Positions 6,649 to 8,152 of a stretch of DNA of 8,152 nucleotides are shown here, piece after piece. The notes beneath the pieces are model-generated. The model was given only the letters and a program-made list of their open reading frames with translations, made no database searches and was not told where the DNA came from. The translations under genes were made by a program, and so were the position numbers. Origin of the DNA: Deltaproteobacteria bacterium. Its GTDB lineage: Bacteria > Desulfobacterota > DSM-4660 > Desulfatiglandales > Desulfatiglandaceae. Within the stretch, counting starts at the first letter, position 1; the number at the start of each line of letters is the position of its first letter. The stretch is taken from positions 1 to 8,152 of the forward strand of contig JAFDJF010000075.1 in assembly GCA_019307645.1 (NCBI GenBank), read 5' to 3'.

Positions 6649-6701
6649 ATAGATAGAGTAATTTCTGAAACCGTTTGCTCAAATCGGGCCTGTTGCGAAT
6701 C

Positions 6702-8030
6702 CTAACGTCCGCCATAATATTTCTTCTTGGTATTCGGTTTAAAAAAATCAAAGCCTGTCTCCAGGTTAAGATTATCGCGGGTTTGAAAAACGTTGGCAGG
6801 ACTTGTGTGGACCCTCTGTAGATCCACATAGATACTGCTGCCCGGAGCAATTGTTCCGGCGTTACATGGAACCCAGATACCAACAAATAGCATCCATATC
6901 CTTCCTCTCTTGTCATACCACTCGGCATAGTAACACGTGTAGTTCTCCGGATCCAGGTACATCACCGCTTTTGATACAGGGCAGTACAGTTTTTCCTTAG
7001 CTCTATATTCTACGACTACGGTATTTACCCGCTGATATTGCTGATCGCAAATTGCGTGAGCGGGTTTATCCTTTAACTGCTGCATTTGAAATGCAGAATT
7101 ATGGCCGCACAACAACTCCTTGCGCCCTAAAAACTTCCAGTTGTAATTCGAAACCTTCCCGTTAAAACCAATGGTACTATCCCAGGTCATATCAGAACCT
7201 CCCGGAAGCTTGTCCCATCTTTGTGCGGTAGACATACGGCGGACCCTTCTTAGGGAAGGCAGATACATCCACTGACCGTCATCTTTCTCAGGATCATTGT
7301 AACGCTGGGTCAGGGCAAATATCCCCATCAAATCATACGGAGCCATGTACCCAAATGCGTGGAACCAGTCATAGTTGTTTGGATTCGGCAATTTTAACGG
7401 TTTCCTGTTGTTAGTCGCCAGAATCCCATTCCACCAAAAATAGTTGTTTGAAATACATGCCCACCGGTTAAAACCTTTCTTATCTACCGCGGTAAAAATG
7501 CTTTTACACCATTGCTTTTCGCCGTAATTCCTGGATTTGTCATAGTTCCAGGCGATTTTTATGCCCTCCTCGCTTCCAGGGAAAGGAAACCCTGCGTTGT
7601 AGTTCCGGAGATATCCTGTTTCATCAAGATAGGGTTGGCCCTTGTACTTTTCAGTGGCTTCGTTCCTCAGTTTGATAATCTCGCCCGGCCATTTATCCAG
7701 AGGAATATATGCGGTTTCATTTATCCTGATCCCCCCCCATATTTCAGGATGCTTTATCATTTGAAAAAAAGGTTCCGGAAGAAGTTCCTTGATTTCTTCA
7801 ACAGGTCTGGCCTTATACCCCCAAGCGGAAATCACCTTCTCATCCTGAAAAGCGTTACCTGTTACATGACCTGTCAAATCTTTTTGTTTGATATAAGAAG
7901 AAGTATACCAGCCATACCATTTGCCGGGGTAGTTGTCGGCAAAAGTAAGATGTAAGCCGGCCCCCTGCACGATAGCCAAGGTCAACAGAACAACGGCCAT
8001 TCTTGACGCCAAACTGATTTCTTTGCTCAT
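6702..8030 (-). CDS. Secreted DUF1329 protein
   Basis: A 442-aa periplasmic or outer-membrane-associated protein of DUF1329 (PF07044). Members are usually linked with outer-membrane DUF1302 proteins and RND/MMPL transporters and are thought to have a lipoprotein-sorting-like fold; their biochemical role is unproven. The signal peptide has a hydrophobic core at about residues 11-26 and probable cleavage after TFA at 31, with no lipobox cysteine. Family motifs visible are GFPFPGSEEGIKIAWN (147-162), RYNDPEKDDGQWMYLPSLRR (243-262) and RRMSTAQRWD through GGSDMTWD (264-284). Several cysteines after the signal peptide (C175, C192 and others) could form disulfides. The start at 8030 has AAAGGAGGG eight bases upstream. 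It is the first complete gene of the same-strand run, 153 bp before the OYE-like reductase, so a role in envelope handling of a hydrophobic substrate is possible but inferred. The gene contains a run of eight G on its coding strand. Confidence 0.87.
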   Translation of the reverse strand: MSKEISLASRMAVVLLTLAIVQGAGLHLTFADNYPGKWYGWYTSSYIKQKDLTGHVTGNAFQDEKVISAWGYKARPVEEIKELLPEPFFQMIKHPEIWGGIRINETAYIPLDKWPGEIIKLRNEATEKYKGQPYLDETGYLRNYNAGFPFPGSEEGIKIAWNYDKSRNYGEKQWCKSIFTAVDKKGFNRWACISNNYFWWNGILATNNRKPLKLPNPNNYDWFHAFGYMAPYDLMGIFALTQRYNDPEKDDGQWMYLPSLRRVRRMSTAQRWDKLPGGSDMTWDSTIGFNGKVSNYNWKFLGRKELLCGHNSAFQMQQLKDKPAHAICDQQYQRVNTVVVEYRAKEKLYCPVSKAVMYLDPENYTCYYAEWYDKRGRIWMLFVGIWVPCNAGTIAPGSSIYVDLQRVHTSPANVFQTRDNLNLETGFDFFKPNTKKKYYGGR

Positions 8031-8100
8031 GTTTGAAACCCTCCTTTCATCAATGGTTAATTATTAATGTTGAAAAAGAGCACATAATCTTAACAAACTA
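8031..8100. other. Short gap before the DUF1329 gene
   Basis: This 70-bp AT-rich spacer lies between the stop of the edge gene and the DUF1329 start. It holds the strong ribosome binding site AAAGGAGGG (8047-8039, minus strand) and an AT-rich TTAATAATTAA patch. No terminator-like stem is visible, so co-transcription of the two genes is plausible. Confidence 0.5.
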
Positions 8101-8152
8101 TTAATAGCCATACTTTTCCCACTTTGCCAGCACCTTTTCCTGAATCTCTTTG
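8101..8152 (-). CDS. C-terminal fragment of an unidentified gene
   Basis: The minus strand reads KEIQEKVLAKWEKYGY followed by TAA (8103-8101) and enters from beyond the window. The charged, helix-like ending with an aromatic tail looks like a genuine C-terminus. The frame is supported by the sensible position of its stop, 70 bp before the next well-marked gene. Sixteen residues are too few to name a family. Confidence 0.5.
   Translation of the reverse strand, partial: KEIQEKVLAKWEKYGY

Noticed and set aside
6625..6653. TTGACA on the plus strand resembling a -35 box
   Set aside because: No acceptable -10 stands 16-18 bases downstream, there is no plus-strand gene to drive, and the hexamer is the loop of an inverted repeat.
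6545..6928. Minus-strand frame overlapping the end of the DUF1329 gene and the following gap
   Set aside because: The DUF1329 frame has the family motifs. This frame has no motifs, and part of it is made from the inverted repeats.
7512..7955. Plus-strand frame with hydrophobic stretches
   Set aside because: It mirrors the DUF1329 coding sequence, and its composition follows from the opposite strand.
1..8152. CRISPR arrays, tRNAs, rRNAs, insertion sequences
   Set aside because: I saw no regularly spaced repeats, cloverleaf-like segments, transposase-like frames or terminal repeats anywhere in the window.

Overview
All five complete genes, and both partial ones at the edges, lie on the minus strand, so transcription runs from high to low coordinates. 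The content suggests an anaerobic Gram-negative bacterium. There is a pair of oxygen-sensitive 2-hydroxyacyl-CoA dehydratase / benzoyl-CoA reductase-type subunits (PF06050), an iron-sulfur flavin reductase of the old yellow enzyme (OYE) class, a Tat-exported flavoprotein, and a DUF1329 protein with a signal peptide of a kind found in Gram-negatives. A sulfate-reducing or syntrophic Desulfobacterota member fits best, but that is inference from gene content and not from a marker gene.

Layout in the direction of transcription: (1) the last 16 codons of an unidentified gene (8152-8101); (2) a secreted DUF1329 protein (8030-6702); (3) a 153-bp gap with two bulged inverted repeats; (4) a 659-aa OYE-like FMN/4Fe-4S/FAD reductase (6548-4569); (5) the 384-aa small PF06050 subunit (4527-3373); (6) the 429-aa large PF06050 subunit (3376-2087), which overlaps (5) by an ATGA junction; (7) a gap of nearly 190 bp with a 20-codon ATGA-coupled mini-ORF and an orphan Shine-Dalgarno sequence; (8) a Tat-exported FAD_binding_2 flavoprotein (1900-173); (9) a 138-bp gap and then the first 11 codons of a probably exported protein running off the window (34-1).

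Genes 4-6 form a tight cytoplasmic enzyme block. PF06050 pairs catalyse difficult reductions or dehydrations of CoA thioesters after one-electron activation. OYE-like iron-sulfur flavoproteins reduce enoates, dienoyl-CoAs and, in anaerobic naphthalene degraders, aryl-CoA rings. The most economical reading is a reductive pathway for an aromatic, alicyclic or unsaturated CoA ester, flanked by an exported flavin oxidoreductase and a DUF1329 envelope protein. The ATPase activator that PF06050 enzymes need, a CoA ligase or transferase, and a dedicated electron donor are not in this window. The substrate therefore cannot be fixed from sequence alone.

Several starts were moved inward from the longest possible ORF because strong ribosome binding sites mark internal ATGs (genes 1 and 3) or because the upstream alternative is a TTG lying inside the ribosome binding site (gene 4).
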